Numbered from the stretch's first letter, positions 23,088 to 36,670 are shown. The stretch: DNA of 64,000 nucleotides from Austropuccinia psidii (GCA_023105745.1 JALGQZ010000009.1:17408564-17472563); one strand, 5' to 3'. Notes: generated from the letters alone by a model not told the origin. Made by a program: numbers and translations.

Positions 23088-25449
23088 ATTAATTTATTTA
23101 AAAAAATGTTTTATTTTAATTTTTTTTTTAATTTCAAAAATTTTTGAAAATTTAATTTCTTCTTCTTATAATTATTTTTCTCTTTATTTTATTTTATTTT
23201 ATTTTATTTTTTTAAAAAAAAAAACAAATCAATTCAAATTTAATAAAATTTTTTTCAAATATAAAATGAATAATATTTATTTATTTATCTATTATATTAT
23301 TCTTATGTTTAACTTAATTAAAATCACATTATTATGTGTGTTTTCTTTTGGAATTTAAATTTAAATTAATTTATTTGAAAATCTTTTTTTTTTTGTTGAG
23401 AAACAAAAAATCAATTCAAGGAGAAAATCCATTAGGTAGGTAGGGTAGGAAAAATTAAATATATATATATATATACATATCCTTTTTTTTTACAAAAAAA
23501 ACCCATATGTTTTGATTTGATTTATTTTTATTTTTATTTTATAAATTAAGTTATTATTTAATTGTTTTAAGTTCCAAAAAAAAACAAAATCAGGAAAGGA
23601 AATTCTAATATATATACAAAGATCTCTTTCAAGTAATTTAAAATTCTTTTTATAAATTTTAATTATAATTTTAATTTTAAGTTTTTTGACTAATAATTTA
23701 TTAAATTTAAATATTTGAATTAAAAGAAAAAATAATGAATTTAAAATAATAATAATCCTTTTTATCTATAAAAAACAAACAAACAAACAAGCATATATAT
23801 ATATATATCAATATCTTTATTAGGCAAAACAAAGCTTTGTATCTGATTCTTTTTGTTAGAAAATTTTATCATATGATTAAATAAATTTCGAAAATTTCAA
23901 TAATAATAATAATATATCTATATATACTATACATTAATTATATGTTGTTTTTTTTGAAAATTATTTTCATCATTTTCATTTATTTTTTTCTTAAATAATT
24001 TCATCTTTTTATATAAGCTTCATCATAATGCTGAAATTTTTTATAAACCTTAATTTTTGATTTTTTGTATATTTTGTATTTTTTTGATTAAATATAAAAA
24101 AATGTAAATTTTTTTAAAAAAAATTTAATTGTTTTTTTTTTTTTATTTGTTTTTATATTATGAGGAATTAAAAAATTTATTCAAATTATTAAATAATTTT
24201 TATGAATTTTTATAATTTAAAATTTAAAAAGTAATATCAAAATTAATTCATACTTTTTTTTTTGAAAAAAATCAACTTTTTTCTTTTTATGGGTTTCAAA
24301 AATTTTCATATTAAAACCAAACAAATCTGGTGTTTAAAAGTTGGAAAGAATTTTTTTTTTTGTCTTAATGATAAAAATTTGGTTTATGGTAGTAGTTAGA
24401 GTAGTTCAAAATCCTATATTGTAGATAGATTAAGAGTTAGATTACTCTTGTTTTCAACCCTTCTTCCCACGATTTATTTTATATAATTTTAAAAATCTAA
24501 AGAAATTTTCATTTTCTTCTTTTTATTTTAAGATAGTAGTACTGTTGTACAGTGTACATATTTGCTTTCTTTTTTTTGTCATTACAGTATTTGGATTCAA
24601 TCTATTTTGGGGCTTAAAAGCTATAAGAGTTCATTAACAATTTGGCTAAATCCCACAAAACTCAAACCCAAACTAAAAGGGCAAGGTGAATCTGTGATAG
24701 TTTATCAATTAAAAGCCCAAAGAACTAATATATTCAAAAAGAGTAGCGTTTTGTACAGCTGTACAAACAGCTGTGCGGTACCCTGTGTAGCAGTACTGTA
24801 CAGTACAGTAAAATTATTATTTTATAACTTGTTTATTTTTAATAAAATTCCCAACCTCTCAAGAAAACAAGATCAGTACAACAGTCCAATTCATAATTTA
24901 TCGGATTAAATCGGATCAAGATTAATTTTTCTGGAAAGTCTTGTTTTTAGTATTTGCCTGTAGTCCATTACTATAAAATTTTGATAAAAATAGATCAATG
25001 TAGTATAAATTTTGATGAATAAATGAAAAAATTGATAAAATAAGGAGCTTTGATTGAATTTGAGAGACTAATGTAATTAATTTGGTGCTATGGTAAGTTT
25101 TTAGACTCCATAGCTTGTTCAATTTGCAGATTGTCAAGGTAAGATGGCGAATGGTAAATAGTAAATAGTAAATTAAAGATAGAAATTGATTGACAAGCTA
25201 AACTTTAAGCTGTCTAAGCTTTTTAGGAACTTGAAGGAACTTGAAAAATCTTGAAGGATCTTTGAGGATTTTTGGTTCCAAAAAGTTGTCGAATTTTTTA
25301 AATTTGATTTTAAAAATAAATAATTAAAATCAATTAAAAAAAAAAGTTCTTTTTTATTAAATTTTTTGAGAAAGTTTTTTAATTTTTTAATTTTTAAATT
25401 TTTAAATTTTTGAATTTTTAAATTTTTTTAAATTTTTTAATTTTTTTTT
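22698..25449. other. A/T-rich upstream region of the host gene
   Basis: Mostly low-complexity A/T DNA, including a 29-A run at 23055-23083 and AT dinucleotide runs near 23460 and 23795. The last 900 bp precede the host gene and must hold its promoter, but I see no diagnostic core element besides T-rich tracts immediately before the ATG. Confidence 0.5.
24537..24810. repeat. GTAC-palindrome clusters
   Basis: Clusters at 24537-24560 and 24751-24810 contain the perfect palindrome TTGTACAGCTGTACAA and repeated ACTGTACAGTAC words; a third cluster sits in the first intron of the host gene at 25801-25828. Confidence 0.7.
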
Positions 25450-28400
25450 ATGGATTTAAATAATAAAATTTCAGATTTTTCAGTTAATGATTCCAATTTA
25501 AAAACTAAAATTGAAAAAATTGAAAAAATTGACCGAATTGACCAAATTGACCGAATTGACCGTTCTGACGAAAGTTTAAATTCAAAAAATTTTAATAAAA
25601 TTAGTTCAACTCGATCATCTTTTTCAATCTCAAATTCGACCTCTCTCTCTACAATCATTCCTCAAAAAAGTAGAATCGATCATCGTCCTTCGTCTTCGAT
25701 TTCGATCAATACATTAAATCAGGATCATCAATCAAATTTTTCATCAAAATTAAGAGTCAGTCAATTCTCTATCTTAAACCTATAATACTATCTACTCTAT
25801 TGTACAGTACAGTACAAAACGGTACAACACATCAAATTCTTACTCATCATCATTTTTTTTTTTAAAATATCATCTAGCTCGAAAAAACTACATTAGATGA
25901 AGAAACTACTAAAGTCAGGCAACTCAATCAACAAGCTAAAACTCGCTTAAATTATATCGAAGCAATGTATCAAAAACTTTCAAATAAACGCGCTGAAAAT
26001 GAGGAAATTAATTCAAAAACTGCTCAGCAAGTAAGTCAATAAATCATTTTCATACTTCCTTGCCCCTTATCCTCCCCTTTCCCTCCTATATCTTTTTTAA
26101 AATTCAAAAAAAGAAAAAAAAACAAAAGGGGAGGGTTTGTCTATCCGGCGAGTTTTATCAATAGGCAGTACAACAGAGGTTATTACAGCAACAGGCAATC
26201 GAAACAGAAAACTTAAAACTTTTACAAGAAACTGAAAAAAAATTAAAAAAGATGAGAGATGAAATCGCTCAAGAAGAAAAAAAACATCAAGCAAAAGTAA
26301 GAAAAAATTAAATAAACCTTATTTTTTTGGTAATCACAAACATTAACTTTCAACTCATCTTCTTCCTTCTTCTTAAATCTTCATCTCATCATCCTAGTTA
26401 GCACTTTGGCACGAACGCGAAAAACGTACTTTAAAAATCGAAAAAGAAGCTGAAGCTAGAGCTAGAGCTCGTCAAGCTGAGGAGGATGCAAGAGCTATTA
26501 AACGCGCTCAAGAACTTGATCAAGAAAGGTTGCAAGTCTTGGAAAAATTAAAAAAAGATGCCATTCAAGAGTATCGTAAAGCTCATGATGAAATCAGACG
26601 TGAACAAGAGCAACAACTAAAAAAAGACGTAGAAGAAGCTAAAAAAAAAATTGCCGAAGAATCCGCCATCAAAAAAGCCTCGCTTGAAGCTGAAAGAGAA
26701 CAGACTTTATCAAAATTAAGACTTGAAGCTAAACTTGAATATCAAAAACAACTCGATCAACAAATTCAATATGGCAAAGAAACAACTCAAGCTTTCAAAG
26801 AAGTCACCGCAAAAGCTGGTCAGTCTTTCATTCTTTTTTTCTTTCCTGCTTTCATCATTCTATCCTTTATGAACTCACCTCTTTCATTTTCTTTAGCCGA
26901 ACAATTCAAATTACAATCTCAGGAAGCTATCAAAAATCTTTATAATGTTGCCAGCGAACATCGTCCTGCTTCAGTTCAATCAACTTCTTATCAAATTTCT
27001 TCAAACAAAAATCATTCTCCTTTACCTCCATCTTGTCTTTCACCAGCTTCTCAAGCTGATATTCGTAAAAGACGTGATGCTCAACTAGAAAACCTAATGA
27101 GCAATCTTAAACTTTATAATCCAGATCCCAATTTTCGTAGTAGTCAATGGGTTCGATCAGCTCCTCCACCTCATCGTGTAATCGGTTACCCTGGAAAACA
27201 AATTTGGGGTAAAATTCCTTACATTCTTTTTCTTAATATCTCGATCTAATCCTTAACCTTTTATTTATTGATCCTTAGGTTCTCCTAATCGTCAGCGTGC
27301 AAAGTAAGACTCAATCATCTTAATCAATTCATTCTTTAATCTTAATTAAATCACCTCCTTTTTCATTTTAAATCATTAGCTCAGTCGGCCAAACCAACCT
27401 ACGAACACCTTTCATTTCAGGATCTGCAATTCAACCTTTTTCAAACTCGCACATCATCAATCCATCAAGAAACTTACCCGGTCCAGTCTCTCTACAGCCA
27501 TTAAACTCTTATGGCTCTTCACGCCCTGTAAATCCTCAATCGGATTGGAATCTTGGAAATTCATCAAAACCTTTAACACCAAGACCCTCATCTCAAATTT
27601 CACAACCAATTCAAATTGATTCCTTTGATACTTGGAATTCAACTCAAGAACCCGTCGACAATGCTAATCCCGATTCCTTCACTACTTGGAATTCAACTCA
27701 AGAACCTGCCAAAAATTCTAATCCTGATTCCTTCAATACTTGGAATTCAACTCAAGAACCTGTTAAAAATTCTAATCCAAAGTCAAATTCAAATTCAAAA
27801 CATCCAACACCACAAAAACTAAAACAAACTCAACATGAAGTCAAAATTGAAGATCCCGACTTTTACGTTGTGTGAGTGCTCCCATATAAAAACACATTTT
27901 GTTTTTTGCCTATATAAAAAGATGTAAATTAAACACAAGGAAAGTTTAAAGAAGCTTTCAACAAAAAAAAAAGCTTCATACCCTTTTTTTTAATTATAAT
28001 GAAATGTTAAGTGGACCCCAAACTACAGTCTACAACAATTAACAAGCTCCTTCCCAAAATAAATAAATAAATACAATTCTTGGGGTGATTTTATATGATA
28101 ACATACCAAGCCATAAAACCGGCGGGTTACAGAGCAATGAATGTGATCCAATTAGTAATATAACGTGGTTATATGTTAAATGAAATTCATCTCACTCTTT
28201 ATTGCACAAATGGTTGGAATTTTGTAATCCTTTTCCTGAATCCAATGGGATTTTGATTTTTTCTCTTCCCTTTTTTTCCCGTCTCCTTTTGACCGAACTA
28301 ATAACCCATCAACCCTTTGCTTACTGTCACTTTTTTTATTTTACAGAAGTTTGACGTCTGTTGAAGGTTTTCACGTAGTCAAGACTTTCGGTGAAGCGCT

Positions 28401-30765
28401 AGGAGTTGCTTTGAGGGAAAGTGAGTTAAATTCATAAGATAATGTATCCATTTATCTATCCATATTTCTATCTCCCAACCAAAATTCTTTGACAAGAAAA
28501 ATTGATTTGTGTCCATGGTTTTTTTTATTACTTTTTTTTTTTTAAAAAAAATACAGTTCCTGATTTGCCTAGATCTCAAGAAATGACGATGGAAGAACAA
28601 CAATTGATGAGAGATTCTGCCATGAATGCCAGGAGATTGGCTGTAAATATGATGATTCAAGACGCTAAAGATTTAGGAGCAAATTGTGTCATTGGACTTA
28701 CATTTCACTCTAACATTGTCTCAAATAATTATTCAGAGGTAAGTCATTGTTCTTTTTTTTCTCTGGAATACTGTTCTTATGAGTTCAAGTGCTTTTTTAC
28801 CTTCATTAAAATCTAATTAGATGATGGCTTTGGGAACGGTAAGTTGGTGAGCTTCTCATTTCAAATTACTTTGTTGATTGACGGTTAGACATCAATCTAG
28901 GCTGTTCTACTCATGCGAAACGATAAATCAGCTGTTTTTCCAAACTCTGTAGAACATGCTACCAGAACTGCTTTGGAAAATCAAGCTTCAAATGGCAGAG
29001 GGTTACCATTAAATGGGGCTACCAAGGGTCAAAAAGGTGGCGGCGGAGAAGGTGAAAATCAAAAAAAAAAAAAGAACAAAGGCAAGCAGGTCGATGAAGG
29101 TCCAAAAGAAAATCAAAGTGATCCTTGGGGTTGGGGACTCGACACAAACGATAATAATGCTTCTAATAATAAAAACAATCAAGACAATTCTAAAGCTCAG
29201 AATGGTGACTGGGTGAGTAATAAAGGTGGTAAGCAGAAACAAGCCAAGAACTCTAAAAAGCAAGAGACATCAGATTGTTGGACTAAGACTACCGAAGAGA
29301 ATGACCAAACTAATACTGGTTGGGGGCCTTCAGAATTGAACCAAAATGTCGATGAGACCAACTCATGGGGTAATGAGTGGCCTGCACAAAATGATTCTAA
29401 TGCTTGTCAATCATCATCACAATCCAATGATGATAGTCACAATAACAAAAAGGGTCATGGTAAGGCCGCCAACAAAGCTAACAAGCAAAACAAGAATCAT
29501 GGTAATTCATACAACATGATTGGCGGACCGAATGAATCAAATTTTTCGAGCGACTCTTCCAATTGGTCTAATCAACCAACTGATCAATATCAAAACTCAA
29601 GCACTTCAAATTATCAGCCTAATAGTAACCCATATTGGCCCCAACCTGCTCCTGGCCCCCGTACCATTGAGCCTGACTATTATCCCACTTATCCACCACC
29701 AATGATGTACTACCAAACACATCACCAAAGGTTTGAACCACCATACCCGTTTCCTCCAAGTTGTGGACCAAGTTATCTCTCACCAACGGTTTATCATCAT
29801 CATCCTTTCAACTATGGTCGAGCGCCCTATCCATATCCTCCTTTGCAACCTCCCAGACTTCCTCACCCTGGTTCTGGCGTCAATGGGCAGGATCACTATA
29901 ATCAAATCAATGGACATCAAAAGCAGGATGGTTTAGGCTCTAACCAAGCCGGTCGAGGTACTTATTCGGGAGATTTTAATGACCGACAACAATTTAGTAA
30001 TCAATTCAATTCTACTTGGTCCTCTGGTAACGGTTTTAATCAGCCCAACCAAACCAATAATCCTAGCAATCGTCAGAAAAATCAAAATAATAATCATAAC
30101 TTTGGAAAAAGTAATGCTTCAACTGGTAATCCAATGGTTAGGATGAATCATTTTTTATTTTTACTAAAGAGTTAACACGATTTTGGTTAAAGTTGACATG
30201 TTGTACATTTTTGTCCTTAGTCGAATAATCTCAATGACTTTAATCAATCTTCATGTCGCGATCAAGATAATTGTAATTTTTTTTTTTTGAAAATCGACTT
30301 TCAAAGGCATAATATGATATGAAACACTGATCAATTTTGCAACCTTTTTAACAACTTTTAGGGTCACGTGGTAATGTTAGCCAGTGAACCAAGGCGGTGT
30401 TGCTTTTTTTTTCTACGCCAAGTAGCTCATTAAATAAAAAACTGAGCCGAAGATTTGAAATGTTTTAGGATAACGGAAATGGAGGAAATGTGGGCAATGA
30501 AGGGCTTAGAGGAGGTAAGCAAATGAATGGAAAAGGAAAACAAGTAGACAAAAACACGAAGCGAACTGTAGGCGAAGTTTCCCTTTTTATGTAATAATAA
30601 ATAAATAAGAATTCAAGAATTAAAGGGCTTATATCAAAAATAAAGGTCGAACCAATTTCCAAAGGAAAACAGAAAAATTGCAAAAAAAACGTGCCGAGCC
30701 CAGAAAGTGATACAAATGAGGATGATGAAGCTGGATTATTTGGCGCATTGGAGTTAGTTAATTAA
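25450..30765 (+). CDS. Coiled-coil protein with YbjQ/DUF74 domain and Asn/Gln/Trp-rich tail
   Basis: Exons with GT-AG borders and matching phase: 25450-25755, 25878-26030, 26165-26296, 26398-26818, 26897-27208, 27279-27303, 27380-27871, 28347-28420, 28557-28738, 28821-28838 (an 18-nt microexon, MMALGT) and 28901-30136, about 1117 codons. Beyond 30136 the exons are uncertain; a likely last exon ends at TAA 30763-30765 (GLFGALELVN). Order: Ser/Asp-rich start, Glu/Lys/Ala coiled coil (exons 2-5), three DSF.TWNSTQEP repeats, then a YbjQ-type fold (SLTSVEGFHVVKTFGEALGV, AKDLGANCVIGLTF, ALGTAVLL), then a low-complexity tail with WGW, GW and NW motifs and Pro/Tyr-rich blocks. YbjQ domains form oligomers and are annotated as putative metal-binding; the function in fungi is not known to me. 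This is the only clear host gene in the window. Confidence 0.85.
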
Positions 30766-31936
30766 ATATATCTTATTCATTTGTTTTAAGACAAATGAAT
30801 TGAAAGGCTGAGTGATATGTTTCTATCTTTTTTTCTAACTTCCACTTTTGCTGGGCTGGGTTTGTTGAAATGGCAAATAATAATTTTATTGTTGCATTTT
30901 GACTTGAATTTTGGTACGTTTGTAATACATTGATTTCCCATTACACGGTTTTGCTGGAAAACAATATATTTCATTATCGTGGTATTTTCGACTTGAATTT
31001 TTGGTATGTTGTACAACAAAAAAGAGGATTTTTTTCATGACCACGCTAGCTTTTAGACACCCTTCAATGTCACCAAAGGAAAATCGTAGTAGTATGGCTT
31101 TTTATTATTCAAAGACTATAGATATCTTAATGAGCGTGTTGTGGAGAAGAAACATTTTTTTGGAATAGTTTGCCCATTTTTGCTTTTCTGGATTTTGTGA
31201 TGGAACTTTCTTTGAAAACTCAGTTGGAATCACAACAAAGCTAGTGTTTTTTTTTTGTTATGTAAAGACTATTGATATCCTGACTTTGTAGAAAAGGAAC
31301 TTTGGGATAATTTACCCCTCACTATTTTCTTCCATCAAGGTTACAATTAAATTTGCTTTATAGGGAGCTCTATGCATCTCGTTGGTAATTAAGTAGCTTC
31401 AGTTAAGTTGGAGGTCTGATGAGGCCAAACTACTCCACTTGATTAATATTTGGCAAAGACACAGTTTAAGCAATTAAAAAAGACCATTACTGCTTTATTG
31501 ATTGTACCAAGTTGCACACTGGGAGAAAAAAAAGCAAGAACTGCTTAAAGATGATTAGGATAGCATGCGCAATGCTCTTTTTTGCTTTGTGTGCATGATC
31601 CAAAGTTCAAAACAACAAATAAAAAACTAATAATCAAATTTTAATATTTAAAAAAATAATGAGTTCAACAAAAAGAACACCTATATCAAATAAATCAAAA
31701 AAACAAAAATTATGAATTCATGGATTTTTTTTTCAACTTGAAAATTTAAATAAAGATTGAATAAAAAATATAAATTGTAAATTGTAAAAATGAAAAAAAA
31801 GAAAAAACTAAATAAAAAAAAATTGAATAAATAAATGAAACTTAAAAAAAAAACACAAAAACATTAAAAAAAATTAGAAAAAAATAAAAATAAAAAATTT
31901 TAAACCTAAAAAAATTATATTATAATAATAATAATA
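30766..31936. other. Intergenic region with a diverged duplication
   Basis: Downstream of the host gene. The block 31098-31180 (AAAGACTATAGATATC) recurs diverged at 31246-31325 (AAAGACTATTGATATC). The last 300 bp are A-rich low complexity ending in a TAA microsatellite. No gene seen. Confidence 0.5.
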
Positions 31937-32159
31937 GAGGGTATAAAACCTATGAAATCCCACATTTGAAATCTTGATTTTTTTTTTCTCCGGAAATGTG
32001 GAATTTAATTTCTGGGATTTCCCAAATAACACACCCCCTGACCAGTTGTGTTTTGAACATGTAAAAACCTATATTTTTGCCTGAGAATCCCAAATTATAA
32101 CCATTGAAATCCCAGCTTATCATGGCTGAATTATTAAAAATGGTGCACAAAACCCTCAC

Positions 32160-34340
32160 CCAGGTAGTTTAGATTTGAATAAATTTCTTTAGACCAAACT
32201 CTTTTCAATAGAATTCAAATATATATCTATCAAAAAATTCCAAAAACATCAGCAAGAATCCCATTACTTCATCAATGTATCACTGTTATACCATCTCAGT
32301 ACCCAAAGGTATCTTACACCCCACAAAAAAAAATCCTTCTGCATATATATATACAACTTCAGGGATTAGGTCCAGTTATCAAATTATAAATTCAAACAAC
32401 TCTGCCATACTACTTATGAATCTTTCCAGAAGTTAGTTACCTTGATTCAAGATGATACAATTTTTTCACAATTAATCAAGATTTAAACAGAGAGATCCAG
32501 CCATACAATTGGTTGTAGAATTAGCATGATTAGGATCCAATGGAAATGAAGCCTCTTTGGGAAAACTAGGAATGATATTTTGTAAGGTGTGGATATGAAA
32601 CTTTGATAAAATATCAAGTAATTTTCCTGTCCTCAAAATTTGTATAAGGTAAAATTATTCAAAAACTAGTAAGAAATAGTATTTTTAAATAGAAAACATA
32701 CCAATTTTATTGTTTTTAACTTTTTAAGTATAAAAAAATTATATAATAAAAAATCTATTGTTTTACCAACAAGAAAGATTTATCCAAAAATACTCTATAA
32801 GAGATATTTAAGGCTACAAAAGAAATTTCTTCAAGAGCAATTTCAATTGGAATTAATTGAGAAAAGAACTGAAAGCAATTAATTAAAGAACAAAGTCTTT
32901 TAAAAGATATTTAAAGAGAAAACACATCCAAAAGTGACCAGAGTGAATTTGGAAACAAAGTGACAAAGCTAACAGTGATGAAAGATGCTTTAATTCACTT
33001 TTGGGGTGGTTCAGGGGTAAAAATGATTATATTAATTTTCTCACATGGTTAAAAGGTTAAAAATGATATAAAGAGGGCGGTTGGAATCTTTTATTGATTG
33101 GTTTAACAGTGTTTAAACTAATTATAAAAGGAAAAGATTCTAACATTAAGAGAAAAGTGGGGCAAAGAAGACATTCTTTTATAGCCATCAATTTTCTTAC
33201 TCCAAAAGTAAAATTTACTCTTGTCAGTTGTGGAAAACACTCTGAAAACAGAAAAGCCAATTATGGCATCATTGAACCCTGGTTTAGACCAAAAAAGGGC
33301 TTGTTTTAGCCATTTTAGACCCTTAAATCAGCCATTTCTATAGTAATACCTGGTCTAGAGCCTTCATAACATGTCAGAAGGTGTGTAAGAGTCGTAGGAA
33401 CCAGTTAAAACTGTTTTTACTAAGATTGGTTTAACATAAAGGTAGTTTTACCCTCTTGGCAACAGTTAAAACTGCCCTGGTTGGTATCAAAACTTCATAA
33501 TCAATTGAGTCACAGACCCTGTGACTCAATTCCAGGCCAAAAGTGATGAAATTTTGCATGAATTTGGACATTTCACACCTGTCAGCAAGGACTTTGAGGG
33601 TCTGGCTCCCCCTTAGAGCTAGAGTTCCTTTCCCCCCCCCCCAATTTTAATCTTTCCAATTTATTTTTTTCCTTTAATTCCTCATCATGTATTATACTTG
33701 TAATTTACATATGTAATTCAATTGAATTGTAAAGTACAATACAATAATAATTGATACCTCATATATAAATAAAAGCTCACTTATTTAATACATGTGTACA
33801 TTTTGACAATTCAATTGAATTCAATTGAAAATACTTCAATTCCTCATAACTTCTAAAATATACACAACACCTCAATTTTAACACAAAAATTGATGATTAA
33901 AACTAAATGTGATGTGAATTAAATTGAGGTTTTTGAGGATTTTCAATTTTTATACAGAAAATACAAAAAACTTAATTTAAGCTTACTTAGAGTTGATTTA
34001 TAAAAATTTCACTCAGATGTGACCCCACCTAATTTTTTATAAGGAATCCAATGGTGAAATAAATTTTATGTTTATTTTTTAGATAAAAAGTTATGATAAA
34101 ATTTATTTAACTGTTTTCTTTATTTTGGTTAATTTTGTTAAAAATTCATTTTTACTTAATTTTTTTTTAAGTAAAAATGTGTTTTTACAATTTTCAAATT
34201 TAATGTATTTTTATTTTTAAATTATAATTAAATTTTTGATTATGTATATAAATTCATATTTATATTTTAATTTTTATTTTAATGATGTAAATAAATTTAT
34301 TTTTATTTATGTTTGTATATTAATTTTTTGTTTGTGATCT
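32160..34340. other. Gene-free stretch inside the Harbinger-like element
   Basis: Only short frames; contains the hairpin at 33503-33531 and an 11-C run near 33640. No coding signal recognised. Confidence 0.5.
33503..33531. repeat. Perfect 13-bp hairpin (AATTGAGTCACAG / CTGTGACTCAATT)
   Basis: Two perfectly complementary 13-nt arms separated by ACC. The right arm CTGTGACTCAA matches the start of the Gypsy LTR at 55238, which hints at remains of two LTR ends in inverted orientation. Confidence 0.8.
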
Positions 34341-34347
34341 TTTGGGT

Positions 34348-35170
34348 ATATGAAAATACCTCCAAGGCTCACATATTTGGAGTTAGTCATGGGGCCTTTG
34401 TATTATATACACAGAATATAATCCAGGAATTAATCAAGTATGAAAAGGAATTTATTATGTGGCCAAATTCACAAAAGCAATTGGAGACTTCCCAAGTAAT
34501 CCAAGCCAAAGGGTTTCCTGGATGTGTGGGATTTATAGAGGGTAGTCTTATACCTTTGTCTCAAAGGACACCCAGAGATGGTGAGGCATACTTTGATTGC
34601 AAAAAGAGGTATTTATGCTATTCATATCTTATTGAACCATTTTTGAGTTTGTAATAGATGTGATTTAGGTATTTAATGTCAATTCAATTAGTTTGTGATG
34701 TCAACAGAGTGTTTATTTCACCACAGGCTGGCTGTGTAAGCTCTCTTCATGATTAAAATGTGTACCAACATATGAAAATCTGCAAAGATCCACATAAATA
34801 TTATGGAAAAGATCAATATCTAATTTCAGATTCAGCTTATGAAAGCTCCCATTGGATTGTGTCAGCATACAAAGGTATAAAATCACACTCAGAAGATAAT
34901 CAAAAAATTCAATCTATGTTTTGAAAGATCAAGAGTATGGATTGAAAATTCCATTGGTGTTTTGAAAGGGAGGTGGTCATATTTGCATGAGATGAAAACT
35001 CAAATGTGTAATGTGAAAGAGGTACAATTATTTGTATAGTGGGTGGTAACCTGTATTATATTTCATAATCTATTAGCACCAGTAGGTGACAAATGAAGTG
35101 ATTTATATGAGGATAATGACTCCCCCCAAGCTCCAAAATATCACACAACAAGATGATGAAAACAGACATT
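34348..35170 (+). pseudogene. PIF/Harbinger-type DDE transposase, degenerate
   Basis: The open part (to 34654) reads FGVSHGAFVLYTQNIIQELI, WPNSQKQLETSQVI, KGFPGCVGFIEGSLIPLSQR and GEAYFDCKKRY, the N-terminal half of a DDE_Tnp_4-type nuclease. Further pieces in other frames follow: SDSAYESSHWIVSAYKG near 34830 (second Asp) and WIENSIGVLKGRWSYL near 34950 (Glu), then IIFHNLLAPVGD. The first catalytic position reads IEGS where the family has DGT, so Asp is replaced by Glu. With several stops and frame changes the gene is dead. It is convergent with the old TET-like pseudogene to its right. Confidence 0.8.
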
Positions 35171-35350
35171 TGAATATGTGTGAAATAGTCAAGCACTACA
35201 CTTTTGATTGGTTCAGGAATAAACTAATAGATTAATTGCAAGCCCTGACCATGTTTCAAAATGAATAAAACATGTTTATTTTCAAAGAGAATTTTCTGAA
35301 GACTAATCTTTGTAATAAATTTTCAATCCATGTCTATGGAATAATAAATT

Positions 35351-36665
35351 TTAAGACTGGAATTGGCTGATAATTATCAAATGTGTAAATATATATAATC
35401 TAAAATATTTAAAAGTTTTTTTTTTTACATAATCTTTTGTTATCCTGCTCATTCTGAATGATTTTACTGTTAAATTTTGTTTCAATTTCTTTAAAGCTGA
35501 GTTATTTGAATTTTTTTCCTGTAAGAAATAATTTCTTGTTGATTCAAAAAGAAAAACCAAAGTTTTTGATGGATTGGTGTTCAAGAAATTCTTTTTATGA
35601 CTTGATTGTTTAATGAAGAAGTTTAGATATTTTCCAAAGTATTTCAACAATGCCTTCTTTTTTTTTTGGAAAAATAAAAAAATGAATTTGTGGTTAGGAA
35701 ATGATAATCCATTCCCAGAGGCTTTTAAGTCTTTAGGAATTGGAATGAAATTGTTTTTATTGATAAAAGATAATATAACATAAGTTCATGAATTGATGTC
35801 CTTATTATAATTATTTGGTTTATTGTTGAAGCCATTGAAAGTAACTATAACATTTGACTAAGTTTTGAAATTGGGTGATTTATTGGAATTCCATTCAAGT
35901 TGGTTAAAATTTGGAGAATTGGCTGAATTAATGATTTCTTGATTGTCTTTAAGTGAATTATTTGAAGATCCTTCAATTTGGGAGTGAATGAATTCATTAA
36001 ATTCTTAAAGTGTTGACTATTTCTCATTATCTTCATCACTTTTTCTTTTGGTCAAGACCACCTTCCTCGCATAAACCCCAGTGGATTTCACAGAATCAGA
36101 ACCCTGACAAAAATCCTATTCCTTTCATAATGCCATCAAGCATATAAGAGTTAGCAGTGATATTGTGATGGTTGTTTGAAAGCTTATTTAATTTTATGAT
36201 CAATTTTTTAAGTTTATGGAAGACTGGTGTTGGACTGCTGAATGGGTGAATTTGATACATGAAAATAGGTAAATAGGGCTTGTTATGTCTATTGATAAGT
36301 ACATAGGGTCTGGGTAGCAGTTTTTGTGGAGGAATATTCAACCAGGAGGCATTTTCATTGCTCTTCTTGTATTGTGTAAGGATGGAGAAGTTGGGATTAT
36401 AAAGGACAAGCTGGCCTGCTGTCTGGTTCATATAAGAAAGCATTTTTCTTTTTTGTCTGGAATTTGGGTGATTATTATCAAGAGAATTCTCATCAGTTAA
36501 ATCATTATGATTGTGAGGTTGAGTCCCAACAGGATTCACATCATGAGGAATTAAGGAGAGTTTGGGCAAATTAAGCTCATTGACAATCATCTGGTCATTT
36601 GGTTGAGTCCCAACAGTCAAATGATCAGATAATTGATGAGGAGTGGCTAAAGAAGGGGAGAGTTT
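35351..36665 (-). pseudogene. Old TET-like oxygenase pseudogene, intronless, third family member
   Basis: Read leftward from 36665, the N-terminal part has GTQP repeats, YQIHPFSSPTPVF and LDGIMKGIGF, matching YHLHPFHIPSPTF and IDGHMKGVGF of copies A and B. After a one-base frame change near 36100 comes GSDSVKSTGVYARK, continuous in the DNA, whereas copies A and B have a 59-nt intron exactly there. Then follow LEWNSN, SNVIVTFNGF, a degenerate HxD region (NNY in place of HRD) and NGLSFPNHK, with at least four nonsense codons. The distal His is also not recognisable. The 5' end was cut by the MULE insertion at 36670. It lies inside the Harbinger-like element, tail to tail with its transposase. 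Confidence 0.75.
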
Positions 36666-36670
36666 ATTAT
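36663..36670. repeat. Left target-site duplication TTTATTAT
   Basis: TTTATTAT directly abuts the GGGC start of the MULE terminal repeat and is repeated exactly after the other end at 47312-47319. MULE elements usually make 8-11 bp duplications. Confidence 0.8.
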
